64,000 nt of DNA from Desulfosarcina ovata subsp. ovata (GTDB lineage: Bacteria > Desulfobacterota > Desulfobacteria > Desulfobacterales > Desulfosarcinaceae), in assembly GCF_009689005.1 (NCBI RefSeq), contig NZ_AP021879.1, positions 1 through 64,000 on the forward strand, read 5' to 3'. Shown here piece after piece: positions 55,574-64,000 of this stretch (position 1 is the stretch's first letter; every line of letters begins with the position of its first letter). The translations under genes and the position numbers were made by a program. The notes beneath the pieces were generated by a model. It was not told the origin of the DNA. It saw only the letters and a list, made by a program, of their open reading frames with translations, and did no database searches.

Positions 55574-56779
55574 GTGAACAAAAACAACAAAAAAGAGGCG
55601 ATTCTGGCGGTGGCCCAGGCAATCTTCACCGAAAAAGGCCTCCGTGATGCGACCATCACCGAAATCGCCAAAGAAGCCGGCGTAGTCGACTCGATCATCT
55701 ACCACTATTTCAAGAATAAGGAGGACTTGCTATACTGGGCCTTCGCCGAGCAGATGAAACTGGCGCTCAAGGAGCTCTATTTTCACTTTGAAGGCATCAT
55801 GGGGCCGGTCTCCAAGCTCGGCAAGATGGTATGGTTCCACCTGTATATGAACGACTTCAATAAGGGCAATGTCCGTATCCACAAGAATCTGTTTCTCGAA
55901 TGCCGCTCTAACAAGGAATTCTACAATCACGAATGCCGCAAAACACTTCAAAAATATACCCGGGTTCTGGTGGACATTCTCCGCCTCGGGATCGAGGAGA
56001 ATTATTTTCGAAACGATATCAATGTGTTGCTGGTAAGAGACGTGATCTTTGGTTTTTTGGACGAAGAGTCCTTGGCGTGCCTGTCGGCCGGAGAGATTTC
56101 CGAGACCCTCCCCGATTTCGAGGCCGTGATGAGCCTGATTCTGACTATGATCGAAGTCCGGTCCGAGGCAGAGGCCCCGTCTTCCGGAAAAGCAAGCAAG
56201 GCCGACCTGGTACGGGATGCGGCCAAAGCGGTGTTTGCCGAAAAAGGCTTCAACAAATCCACAACCCTGGAAATTGCCAACCGCGCCGGCGTTGCCGAGG
56301 GCACCATCTACGAGCACTTCAAAAACAAGCAGGACCTCCTTTTTTCCATTCCCAGGGAAAAATTTCAGATCTATCGGCACGAGATGGAAGAGGCCTACCG
56401 GTCGGACGACCCATTGATTCAACTGCGCCAGATCATGCGGAGCCACTTCCTGATTTTCCTCTCCGATATCCGTTTCCTGCTGGTCTATCTCAACGATGTC
56501 AAGCTGAATAAGCAGTTCTACACCACCGAAGCCTATCCCCAGTATTTGCGCTACCTTGATCCGCTTTATGAAATCCTCGAACAGGGCAAGCAGAAAGGTT
56601 TGTTCAAGCAGGATCTGAATAACCGGATCTACCGCAATCTGTTTGTGGGTGCCTTCACGCATATGGCCATTCGCTGGTTTATCATCGGCAACCTCAGCCC
56701 GCTGACGGTGATGGAAGAGTTCAACCAGGCCTGCGAATTGCTCTGCCGTGCGGTGTTAATCAGTCCTCAAAAGATCTGA
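55574..56779 (+). CDS. Tandem TetR-family regulator (two HTH domains), copy 3
   Basis: 401 aa from the GTG at 55574 with AAGGAG five bases upstream. Two HTH domains (about 10-55 and 212-258) as in copy 2 at 32025, to which it is very similar along the whole length, including start codon and ribosome site. GC-rich. It lies directly upstream of the second bbsH-etf operon, in the same direction with a 361-base gap containing the shared promoter. A plausible regulator of that operon, by position only. Confidence 0.88.
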   Translation: MNKNNKKEAILAVAQAIFTEKGLRDATITEIAKEAGVVDSIIYHYFKNKEDLLYWAFAEQMKLALKELYFHFEGIMGPVSKLGKMVWFHLYMNDFNKGNVRIHKNLFLECRSNKEFYNHECRKTLQKYTRVLVDILRLGIEENYFRNDINVLLVRDVIFGFLDEESLACLSAGEISETLPDFEAVMSLILTMIEVRSEAEAPSSGKASKADLVRDAAKAVFAEKGFNKSTTLEIANRAGVAEGTIYEHFKNKQDLLFSIPREKFQIYRHEMEEAYRSDDPLIQLRQIMRSHFLIFLSDIRFLLVYLNDVKLNKQFYTTEAYPQYLRYLDPLYEILEQGKQKGLFKQDLNNRIYRNLFVGAFTHMAIRWFIIGNLSPLTVMEEFNQACELLCRAVLISPQKI

Positions 56780-56923
56780 TACTCCAAAATAGCCCCATTT
56801 CTGAACAATCTTAATATTTTCAAGCCTGTTGGATTAAAAATCCGTTCAATCCGCATATCCCGCTTTCCCAACCCCCTCGCCGTCGATCAATCATTTTTTT
56901 TGAAAATCTTATCAAATAATCTA

Positions 56924-56962
56924 TTGACAACAAGTCACAATGATGATTGAATTTGACTCAGT
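56924..56962 (+). promoter_or_regulatory. Shared catabolic promoter of the second bbsH-etf operon
   Basis: TTGACA (56924-56929), 17-base spacer, TTGAAT (56947-56952), three bases, ACTCAGT (56956-56962). Same pattern as before bbsA (33685), including the extra GT after ACTCA. The remaining gap to 57141 is AT-rich and shows no gene. Confidence 0.7.
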
Positions 56963-57141
56963 AAATATTATTAAATAAGTGAAATTTTATGTATGTTTAT
57001 TTAAAAACAATCATATTCATATCTATCAATTTATTATTACTGATTTTATTTATTTTTCAAAAAGGATTTGAAGCAGATTATCAATCAAAATAATAAAGCG
57101 TTTTAGGATCGATATACAACCATTATCAAAAGGAGAACATC

Positions 57142-57913
57142 ATGGGTGTTGATTTCAAGATCGAAAACCACGTAGCCTATATTACCCTGAACCGTCCCGA
57201 GGCCATGAACTCACTGGACCCCGAATCCACCATTCAGCTCAAGGAGATCTGGGGTCAAGTGCGCGGCGATGACGACATCCGCGTGGCCGTTCTCACCGGT
57301 ACCGGAGAGAAGTCCTTCTGCACGGGCACGGACATGAAGAAAACCCCGCCGCCATCTGAGTGCATGGCTTCCATTTGGCTGCGGGAAGGCCAGCCGATCG
57401 TTCCGCACATGAAGACCTGGAAGCCGATCATCTGCGCCATCAACGGCTATGCCGTGGGCGGCGGCCTGGAGATGGCCCTGGCCTGCGATCTGCGCATCGC
57501 CAGCAAGCAACGCCAAGTTCGGCCTCACCGAGGTCAAAGTGGCCAGTCTGGCGGGCCTTAACGGCACCCAGTGTCTGCCCCGGGCGATTCCCCAGGCCGT
57601 GGCCATGAAGATGCTGCTCACCGGTGAGATGATCGACGCCCAGGAGGCCTTACGGGTCGGGCTGGTCAGTGATGTGGTCGAACCGGAAGGTCTCATGGAC
57701 CTGGCCGGGAAGTATGCCACCCGCATCGCCGGCAACGCCCCCTTGAGCGTCAAGGCCGCCAAGCAGGCCGCGGTCATGGGACTGGACATGCCCCTGGATC
57801 ACGGCATCGCCTTTTCTCACCTGCTCTGGGGCGCCCTGCGGGATACCGAAGACAGAAAAGAGGGGTTTCAGGCGTTCAGTGAGAAGAGAGCGCCGGAATG
57901 GAAAGGCCGATAG
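57142..57913 (+). pseudogene. bbsH: BbsH-type enoyl-CoA hydratase, one-base frameshift
   Basis: Crotonase-family hydratase of about 257 codons with early [14 protein letters not shown] and oxyanion-hole region [10 protein letters not shown]. At about 57505 one extra A breaks the frame: CDLRIAS is followed by shifted KQRQV, while dropping that A continues [17 protein letters not shown] as in the family. The C-terminal half resembles the remnant at 42457. It hydrates phenylitaconyl-CoA. A true mutation or a sequencing indel are both possible. The GC-rich codon use matches the following genes. Confidence 0.88.
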
Positions 57914-58067
57914 CATAATGTCAAATGCCAACGCTCCAATGTCAATTGAAGGATCGTATCAATTATAGATCGACAGCATGCCAGCATTTGACATTCTTAC
58001 CCGTTGCCATCGGGTAAACCAAAGCAACAACCATCAAATGCGGATACCCTGAAAAGGAGGGTTTGTT

Positions 58068-58823
58068 ATGCACATCGCCGTACTCGCCAAAGTGGTGCCC
58101 GACTATGAGGTGCCCAGCGCGGATTTCGAACTCACCGACAGCCGCGCCCACAGCCGCTACACCCGAATGATCGGACTCTATGACGAAAACGCCATCGAGA
58201 CCGGTGTTCAACTCAAGGAGGCCTGCAAGGCAAAACTGACCATCATCTCTTACGGCAAAACCGAGGATATTTCCGTGCTCAGGAAAGCCATTGCCATGGG
58301 CGGAGACGCCCTCCACCTGGTGATGGGCGATTCGGACGATCCCTTCGTGATTGCCGAGAACCTCAAAATGGCCATCGACGGTCTGGGCGATGTGGACCTG
58401 GTGCTTGCCGGCCAGCAGTCCGCGGACATGGATCGCGGCGTGGTGCACAGCATCCTGGCCGGCATGCTCGGCTGGCAGTTTCTGCCCCAGATCAGCCGTA
58501 TCCAATCCGAGGGGGATCTTTGGATGGTCGCCCAGGCCCATGAGAACGGCACCCGCAATTTGCAGTTCAGCGGCAAGGGCGTGCTTTCCATTACCAGCAT
58601 TCCCGAGAACGTGCCCCGCATCCCCGTGGTGCGCGCCATCTTTGCGGCCAAGAAGAAACCGGTCGAGAAGATCGAAGGCATCCCGGGCACGCCCATGAAC
58701 GCAAAAGAGGTGTCGGTGGAAATTCCCAAAATGGAATCGGTCTGCGAGTTCCTGCCAATAGAGGACATGGCCGAGACCGCCACAACCCTGCTCAGCAAAT
58801 TACGGGAGGAGCGATACCTATGA
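58068..58823 (+). CDS. etfB: Electron transfer flavoprotein beta subunit, copy 2
   Basis: 251 aa. Same protein type as the copy at 42796, with LVLAGQQSADMDRGVVHSIL near 115. GC-rich codons. AAAGGAGG stands before the ATG. It overlaps etfA by four bases. It is the second ETF of the window, likely for the same acyl-CoA dehydrogenase step. Confidence 0.94.
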   Translation: MHIAVLAKVVPDYEVPSADFELTDSRAHSRYTRMIGLYDENAIETGVQLKEACKAKLTIISYGKTEDISVLRKAIAMGGDALHLVMGDSDDPFVIAENLKMAIDGLGDVDLVLAGQQSADMDRGVVHSILAGMLGWQFLPQISRIQSEGDLWMVAQAHENGTRNLQFSGKGVLSITSIPENVPRIPVVRAIFAAKKKPVEKIEGIPGTPMNAKEVSVEIPKMESVCEFLPIEDMAETATTLLSKLREERYL

Positions 58824-59707
58824 AAACCCTTATCGTCGAGGTTATGGATACCAAACGGATCGGCGAACTGGTCACCGTGGGCCGCATCTTCGGTGACACG
58901 CCGGACATTCTCGCCCTGGGCACCGGGGACGTCCCCGGCACTTACACCAAAGCCTACTTTACGGACACGGCCGTGGGCGCCAACCTGATCGACCCGTTGG
59001 TCGATCTGATCCGCGAGGGCGACTACCAGCTGGTGCTGCTCTCGGCAACCACCCTGGGCACCGAGATCGCCGGTCCTTTGGGCGTCCGTCTGGGCGCACC
59101 GGTACTCTCCGAGGTGATCGGTGCATCCGCGGACATGACCGTCACCCGGCCGATCTACGGTGGCAAGGCCGTGGCCACCTTTACCATCAGCCAGGCCCCG
59201 GCCATCCTGACCGTACGCCGCAAGTACTTCGAACCGGCCGACCTGGCGGGTACCACCACGCCCGTCCCCCTGACCGGGACCGGCACAACGATCACCCTGA
59301 TCAGCGAAGAGGCCGCCAAGAGCGAAGGCATCCCCCTGGAGGACGCCGAGGTGATCGTCTCCGGCGGACGCGGCATGGGCAGCGGCGAGAACTTTACCCT
59401 GCTGCGGGAGATGGCCGCTATTCTGAACGCGGCCGTGGGGGCTTCCCGCGGAGCCGTTGACGAGGGTTGGGCCGCACCCACCCTGCAGATCGGCCAGACC
59501 GGCAATATCGTGGCCCCATCGGTCTACCTGGCCGTGGGCATCTCCGGCGCCAGCCAGCACCTGGCCGGCATCGCCAATGCCAAGTGCGTGGTGGCCGTCA
59601 ACAAGGACGAGGACGCCAACATCTTCAAACGGGCCCGCTTCGGGATTGTCGAGGACTACAAGAAAGTGGTTCCGGCACTCATCCAGGCCCTCAAAGAGGA
59701 GCAATAA
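58820..59707 (+). CDS. etfA: Electron transfer flavoprotein alpha subunit, copy 2
   Basis: 295 aa, aligning along its length with the copy at 43551 (IVSGGRGMGSGENF, GQTGNIVAPSVYLAVGIS). The FAD-binding C-terminal domain is intact. The next gene starts directly after its stop, so the ETF and its membrane partner are one operon. Confidence 0.94.
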   Translation: MKTLIVEVMDTKRIGELVTVGRIFGDTPDILALGTGDVPGTYTKAYFTDTAVGANLIDPLVDLIREGDYQLVLLSATTLGTEIAGPLGVRLGAPVLSEVIGASADMTVTRPIYGGKAVATFTISQAPAILTVRRKYFEPADLAGTTTPVPLTGTGTTITLISEEAAKSEGIPLEDAEVIVSGGRGMGSGENFTLLREMAAILNAAVGASRGAVDEGWAAPTLQIGQTGNIVAPSVYLAVGISGASQHLAGIANAKCVVAVNKDEDANIFKRARFGIVEDYKKVVPALIQALKEEQ

Positions 59708-61663
59708 ATGACGCGCATCCCCTACTGGAATATCAGTTACGGCATTCTGATCGATCTGTTTGCTTTGGTGGCCGTGATTGTCTTTGCCCGGGGCGCCTAT
59801 GGACACTGGCTGCGCATCCGCCAGGGTAAGGTGCGGGTGCGAAAGGCCGTCGACCTGCCCGGCAAGATCGGCCCGGTGTTCGTCTATGCCTTGGTGACCA
59901 AGGGGATCCTGGGGGCCAAGCTTTATAAAAAGATCTTCACCGGCGTGGCCCACGGCTTTCTTTTCTGGGGCATGCTGGTGTTGGGGGTCGGCACCACACT
60001 GGTGGTACTCAACGTGCTTTTCGGCCTGCCGGTGTTCCAGGGCGGCTTCAACCGCTGGTTCATGTCCTTTTTTCTCGACCTGGCCGGGTTTGCCGCCCTG
60101 ATCGGACTGCTCTTTTTTCTCATCAGACGATGGCTGCCGCCGGAAAGACTGGTGACCCCCAAAGCGCGCATCGGATTTTCCGTCCAGATCGGCATTTTAA
60201 TGGCCGTGATCATCACCGGCTTTCTGGTGGAGGGCATCCGCATTGCTGCCACCGGTCCGGACCCGTACGCCTTTGTGGGCAACTTCATGGCCGCCTGGCT
60301 GCCCGGCAGCGCACTTGCGGCCCACCGCATCCTCTGGTGGGGGCACGGCCTGCTGTGCATGCTCTTCATCGCGTATATCCCCTACTCGCCCATGATGCAC
60401 ATCCTGTTGGTACCCACCAATACGGCCCTGGCCGACCCCATGCCCGGCAGTAAGATGGGCGTAATGGATTTTTCCTCCTTTGACGACGAGGATGCCGAGG
60501 AGATGCCGACCCTGGGTTGCACCCGTCTGGTCGATTTCACCAGAAAGCGCCTTTTGGACTATGCATCCTGCCTGTGGTGCGGCCGTTGCCATGAGGTCTG
60601 CCCGGCGGCCAGTACCGAAAAGCCCCTTTCTCCCAAGGGGGTCATGGTCACCCTGGCCGAACGCCTGACCAACGGGCAGGTGGAAGACGAGAATCTGATC
60701 GACGACATCACCGAGGAAGCCCTGTTCGCCTGCACCACCTGCACGGCCTGCATGGAAGCCTGCCCGGCCTGCATCAACCAGCCCAAAACCATCCTCAAGT
60801 TCCGCCAGAACCTGGTCATGGAGCAGTCGCGCATTCCCGAGCTGATGGGCAAGGCCATGACCAGCCTGGAGCAACGCGCCCATCCCTTCTTCGGCACCGG
60901 GTCCGGGCCCAAGGAGTGGTGCAAGGATCTTGACGTGCCGATCTTTGCGAAAGGGGAGACCGAGTACCTGCTCTGGATCGGCTGTTCGGTGACCTATGAG
61001 GAACGCGCCCAGAAGATCGCCCGGGCCATGGTGCGCATCCTGGATCGGGCCGGCGTCTCCTACGGTATTCTGGAAGAGTCCCGCTGCACCGGCGATCCGG
61101 CCAAGCAGATGGGCAACGAGTTCATGTTCTCGGAGCTGGCCCAGACCAATATCGAGGAGTTCGACGACCTGGGCGTTGAGAAAATCATCACCCTGTGTCC
61201 GCACTGCTACAACAGCTTCACGCGTCACTACCCGCCCATGGGCGGCAACTACACGGTGATCCCCCACGCGGTGTTCATCGACCAGTTGATCGCCGGCGGG
61301 AAGATCGTACCCCGATCCGGCGGCCAGTCCATCGTCTATCACGACCCGTGCTACCTGGGCCGGCGCAACCGTATTTTCGACGCCCCCCGCAACGTGATTG
61401 GCCGCCTGGGCCGGCTGGTGGAGATGCCCCGTCATGGGGCGGAGAGTTTCTGCTGCGGCGGCGGGGGCGGTAACTACTGGGCCGAGGAGGTGGGCACGCG
61501 CATCAACCAGGTGCGCAGCAAAGAGGCCCTGGACACCGGGGCCGAGCGCATTGCCACGGCCTGCCCCTTCTGCCTCTTGATGATCACCGACGGCACCAAG
61601 AAGTTCACCGAGGAGCCCAAGGCCTTCGACATTGCCGAACTGGTGGCCGAAGGGCTGGAATAA
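59708..61663 (+). CDS. ETF-linked membrane Fe-S oxidoreductase (HdrD/DUF224-like)
   Basis: 651 aa. An N-terminal membrane part (about 1-245) with six hydrophobic helices resembling a cytochrome b (NarI-like) domain is followed by two [4Fe-4S] motifs (CLWCGRCHEVCP near 290 and CTTCTACMEACP near 345) and two CCG-type domains (LCPHCYNSF, YHDPCYLGRRN, SFCCGGGGGN). This is the ETF:(mena)quinone oxidoreductase type found next to etfBA in syntrophs and sulfate reducers. It passes electrons from ETF to the quinone pool. It starts one base after etfA. Intact. Confidence 0.9.
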   Translation: MTRIPYWNISYGILIDLFALVAVIVFARGAYGHWLRIRQGKVRVRKAVDLPGKIGPVFVYALVTKGILGAKLYKKIFTGVAHGFLFWGMLVLGVGTTLVVLNVLFGLPVFQGGFNRWFMSFFLDLAGFAALIGLLFFLIRRWLPPERLVTPKARIGFSVQIGILMAVIITGFLVEGIRIAATGPDPYAFVGNFMAAWLPGSALAAHRILWWGHGLLCMLFIAYIPYSPMMHILLVPTNTALADPMPGSKMGVMDFSSFDDEDAEEMPTLGCTRLVDFTRKRLLDYASCLWCGRCHEVCPAASTEKPLSPKGVMVTLAERLTNGQVEDENLIDDITEEALFACTTCTACMEACPACINQPKTILKFRQNLVMEQSRIPELMGKAMTSLEQRAHPFFGTGSGPKEWCKDLDVPIFAKGETEYLLWIGCSVTYEERAQKIARAMVRILDRAGVSYGILEESRCTGDPAKQMGNEFMFSELAQTNIEEFDDLGVEKIITLCPHCYNSFTRHYPPMGGNYTVIPHAVFIDQLIAGGKIVPRSGGQSIVYHDPCYLGRRNRIFDAPRNVIGRLGRLVEMPRHGAESFCCGGGGGNYWAEEVGTRINQVRSKEALDTGAERIATACPFCLLMITDGTKKFTEEPKAFDIAELVAEGLE

Positions 61664-61681
61664 TTGACCAAGGAGAAAACC

Positions 61682-62341
61682 ATGGCAAAGAAAAAAATTG
61701 GCGTACTCTTGTCGGGCTGCGGTGTATTCGACGGGACCGAAATCCACGAGGCCGTGCTGACCCTGCTCTACCTGGACCAGCAGGGCGCCGAGGCGGTCTG
61801 CATGGCTCCGGACATCGACCAGGCCCACGTGATCAACCATTTGACCCAGGCCGAAACCGACGAGACCCGCAACGTATTGGTGGAGTCGGCGCGCATCGCC
61901 CGGGGCGAAATCCGGAACCTGGCCGAGGTCACCGCTGACCAGATCGATGCCCTGATTCTGCCCGGCGGGTTCGGTGCGGCCAAGAACCTGAGCGAGTTCG
62001 CCTTCAAGGGGCCAGACGGTGCGGTTAACAATCAGGTCCAGCAACTGCTCGAGGCAATGATCACAGCGGGCAAACCCATTGGCGCCCTGTGCATCGCCCC
62101 GGCCACCGTGGGCATGGCCCTCAAGGAAAAAAAGCCCTTGCTGACCGTGGGCAGCGAGGAGGGCGTGATCGGCGCCATGGCCGCCATCGGTGTCCGGCAC
62201 CAGCTCTGCACGGTGGATGACATCGCCGTTGACGAGACCCATAAAATCGTCACCACGCCCGCATACATGCTCGGTCCCGGCATCAAGGACGTCGCAGCCG
62301 GCATTGAAAAACTGGTTAAAAAAGTGATCGCCTTGGCATAG
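61682..62341 (+). CDS. elbB: ElbB-like glyoxalase (DJ-1/PfpI superfamily)
   Basis: 219 aa from the ATG at 61682 (AAGGAG upstream; the TTG at 61664 lies within the preceding spacer). It starts KKIGVLLSGCGVFDGTEIHE and has the LILPGGFGAAKNLSEFA and GALCIAPA nucleophile-elbow regions typical of ElbB. E. coli ElbB is a weak glyoxalase. Its role in this operon is unknown; it may handle reactive carbonyls. 18 bases after the Fe-S gene. Confidence 0.85.
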   Translation: MAKKKIGVLLSGCGVFDGTEIHEAVLTLLYLDQQGAEAVCMAPDIDQAHVINHLTQAETDETRNVLVESARIARGEIRNLAEVTADQIDALILPGGFGAAKNLSEFAFKGPDGAVNNQVQQLLEAMITAGKPIGALCIAPATVGMALKEKKPLLTVGSEEGVIGAMAAIGVRHQLCTVDDIAVDETHKIVTTPAYMLGPGIKDVAAGIEKLVKKVIALA

Positions 62342-62382
62342 ACCGGACCGGAGGAGGCATACAGAACCAGGGTGCCATTCAA

Positions 62383-62484
62383 TATAGCATTCAAGATAAT
62401 GTTTTTGGGTTGCGTTATTGGTCGTCGCATTATGGGTTATACAGCCTCCCCTCAAGGCCTTGCCAATGACATTATCTTAAACTA
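62383..62484. repeat. Palindromic repeat, copy 3
   Basis: Shares ends (TATAG...AAGATAATGTTTTTGG and inverted CATTATCTTAA) and the core AAGGCCTTGCC with the copies at 52069 and 52661, but the middle differs. It stands just before the sensor kinase gene and after elbB, where it may act as a terminator. Confidence 0.7.
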
Positions 62485-62493
62485 AGGTGCGTT

Positions 62494-64000
62494 ATGATCC
62501 ACAGGCCAATGCCTTCGTCAATCCCGACGCCCGCTGATGAAATCAACCGGATCGTTCCCGGTGAACCGGCGCGCCCCCTTATCGACGCGGAAAAACTGTT
62601 TCGCCGGTTGCCGATGCTGGCACTCACGGAGGGAGAAAACGCCGTCGACCTGATCGCTTATGAAGTGTTGAATCTGCTGATGACCGGCGTTCAGGCCGAC
62701 ATCGGCCAGATCAACCTGCTGCCCAAGGGCGGCCGGGTGGAAAAAGTGTGTATCGTCAAGGATGGCGTCCCCTGGTTGAGAAAAGAGATGAAACTGCATT
62801 TGCTGGATCCCACCCAGGGGTTTACCGGAACGGTAATGGAGACGGGCAGACCGCTGGTTACCAGGGACATCTGGGCGACCCCGCCACCAGGCCGGCGCAA
62901 CCCGTTTTTGGATCTTTTCCCCTCCATGGATCCCCATTACGTGGCCGCCATTAAAGAACCCGTGTCCAGCACCATGATCATGCCCATCAAACGGGGCAAC
63001 GACGTTTTCTGCACCATAGAATTGAGCCGCTATCGCGGGAAAACGGCGTTCGGCCACATCGAGAAACAGCCCGTTGAGGAATTCGTCAGCCGCTACGGGT
63101 CGCTGATCATGGACTATATCCTGGACATCAAAAACCGCACGGCCATTCGCATCGCCCATCAGAAGCTCAATATTATGGCCCGACTGATCGCCTCAAACGC
63201 GAGGGTAGACTATACCGATGCCGTAACTCCGTATCGATCTCTTTCTTCAGCGGATTTGGGATTTGCCTTTTTTCGGCGAGGAGGCCGTAACAGTTCCACC
63301 GAACTTACTCTGGTGGCATGGCAGGGAGATGAGGTCCAGGAAGTCTATTTCCCTGACTTTATTCCTTCATCCGATAGCATCCTTTCCGACAGTTCGGACA
63401 TTTCGTATCCTTTTGAAGGTCAAGCACGGGATCGAAGAATGTTGCGATTTCGGGATCGGGTTAAGAACTACACGGGGGTCAAGAAAAAAGAACAGCGATT
63501 TTTGTTGGACTGTATCGATAAAATTGGCTCATATGTCATTTACCCCCTGCATATACTCAATCAGGACTTGGGTGCCATCTATCTGGCTTCCCATCGAATT
63601 CAGTTTTGGAACTACCTGCACATGAACCCGTTCCTTTCGCTTTATAACTCTCTTTTGAAATCTTTTTTGCTGAACGAAAGGGCGACGCATCACTTATCTG
63701 AAATCAGTTTGCGTATTCACAATCCGGGATTTTACTGCTTCGGGGCCTTGAAAGCGGCATTGGCCAAGAAGTATCCAGAAATCCTTTTGGATAAAGAGGT
63801 GACCCATTCACTTTACAGCCTTGAGTCTCTCTTATCCGAACTTCATGATCAAGTCGATATCTTAAAGTTTCGTACTAAAAATATCCATCTACCTACCTGG
63901 ATAAGGGCTTTTTTCAGTCAAAAAATGGCTCATTATCCTGAGTTGGATATCAACCTAAAAAGTAAAAACGCCATAGCTGCCAATTGTATCACCCGGACGA
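62494..64000 (+). CDS. GAF-domain sensor histidine kinase, copy 2 (runs off the window)
   Basis: At least 502 codons, open to the window edge, so the kinase C-terminus is not seen. The N-terminal GAF part (about 30-190; ADIGQINLLPKGG, QGFTGTVMETG) and the phosphoacceptor-like region RIHNPGFYC match the kinase at 18091 colinearly. Codons up to about 63180 are GC-rich, and then become clearly AT-richer without frame change, as if two alleles were joined. It is preceded by a palindromic repeat. Ligand unknown. The ATG at 62494 has AAGG about seven bases upstream. Confidence 0.8.
   Translation, partial: MIHRPMPSSIPTPADEINRIVPGEPARPLIDAEKLFRRLPMLALTEGENAVDLIAYEVLNLLMTGVQADIGQINLLPKGGRVEKVCIVKDGVPWLRKEMKLHLLDPTQGFTGTVMETGRPLVTRDIWATPPPGRRNPFLDLFPSMDPHYVAAIKEPVSSTMIMPIKRGNDVFCTIELSRYRGKTAFGHIEKQPVEEFVSRYGSLIMDYILDIKNRTAIRIAHQKLNIMARLIASNARVDYTDAVTPYRSLSSADLGFAFFRRGGRNSSTELTLVAWQGDEVQEVYFPDFIPSSDSILSDSSDISYPFEGQARDRRMLRFRDRVKNYTGVKKKEQRFLLDCIDKIGSYVIYPLHILNQDLGAIYLASHRIQFWNYLHMNPFLSLYNSLLKSFLLNERATHHLSEISLRIHNPGFYCFGALKAALAKKYPEILLDKEVTHSLYSLESLLSELHDQVDILKFRTKNIHLPTWIRAFFSQKMAHYPELDINLKSKNAIAANCITRT

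Noticed and set aside
55730..56662. 310-codon minus-strand frame over TetR copy 3
   Set aside because: Antisense shadow; a similar shadow lies over TetR copy 2 because the genes are paralogues.
58250..59953. Long minus-strand open frame over etfB and etfA copy 2
   Set aside because: Same cause: third-position GC of the real genes. No domain and no ribosome site.
60197..62455. Very long minus-strand open frame (752 codons) over the Fe-S and elbB genes
   Set aside because: Shadow of GC-rich coding sequence. The plus strand has clear domains and ribosome sites, and the minus frame has a low-complexity His/Gly/Asp-rich product.

Overview
The window looks like chromosome of a sulfate-reducing Desulfobacterota bacterium, most like Desulfosarcina and relatives, that degrades toluene or a similar alkylbenzene anaerobically. 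This rests on a glycyl-radical benzylsuccinate synthase operon (bssDCAB), a bbs-type beta-oxidation operon for benzylsuccinyl-CoA, two ETF gene pairs, an ETF-linked membrane iron-sulfur oxidoreductase and a FadL/TodX-type outer-membrane hydrocarbon channel. The species assignment is inference.

Layout. Bases 1-8100 are core genome: a divergent dnaA-type gene on the plus strand, then on the minus strand the block rpsF-rpsR-DUF2232-rplI-dnaB-hflX-suhB. At 8101-8145 lies an isolated 3' half of a tRNA-Thr(UGU) gene, the usual scar of a tRNA-targeted integrative element. Beyond it the DNA becomes AT-richer by eye and accessory in content. From 8.2 to 13.4 kb there is a tandem-TetR regulator, IS200/IS605 debris and a transposon-like block (small protein, AAA ATPase, DDE transposase, DUF6431 protein). 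From 13.4 to 25 kb there are an MmgE/PrpD protein, an acyl-CoA ligase, and a minus-strand string fadL-dctP-dctQM-cNMP protein-sensor kinase-response regulator-DUF4258/YgiT fusion. From 25.2 to 29.5 kb is bssDCAB. From 30.4 to 33.2 kb is a GC-richer block with a malate-dehydrogenase-like gene and a second tandem-TetR regulator. From 33.8 to 49.7 kb is the bbs operon with etfBA and accessory genes (DUF4037, epimerase, MoxR-type ATPase, VWA protein, unknown). From 49.9 to 54.9 kb are a chemoreceptor, a flavin-binding-fold protein, a MoaD/E1-like sulfur-carrier cluster and a trypsin-like protease. From 55.6 to 64 kb is a third tandem-TetR regulator, a second, GC-rich bbsH-etfB-etfA-FeS oxidoreductase-elbB operon, and a partial second sensor kinase.

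How it works together. Toluene would enter through the FadL-type channel and be added to fumarate by BssABC, which is activated by BssD. BbsEF would transfer CoA to benzylsuccinate, and BbsG, BbsH, BbsCD and BbsAB would oxidise it to benzoyl-CoA and succinyl-CoA. Electrons would pass through ETF and the membrane FeS oxidoreductase to the quinone pool. Four operon starts (mmgE/prpD, bssD, bbsA and the second bbsH) carry one promoter pattern, TTGACA-N17-TWGAAT-N3-ACTCA, so they look like one regulon. The tandem-TetR proteins are candidate regulators.

The striking feature is decay inside an otherwise complete pathway. bbsG is split by an IS4-family element with a 7-base target duplication, and removing it restores the frame exactly. 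bbsD, the catalytic dehydrogenase subunit, has one in-frame TAG. One bbsH copy is reduced to its C-terminal third and the other has a one-base insertion. The BssC small subunit has no cysteines, so it cannot hold the [4Fe-4S] cluster known in this family.
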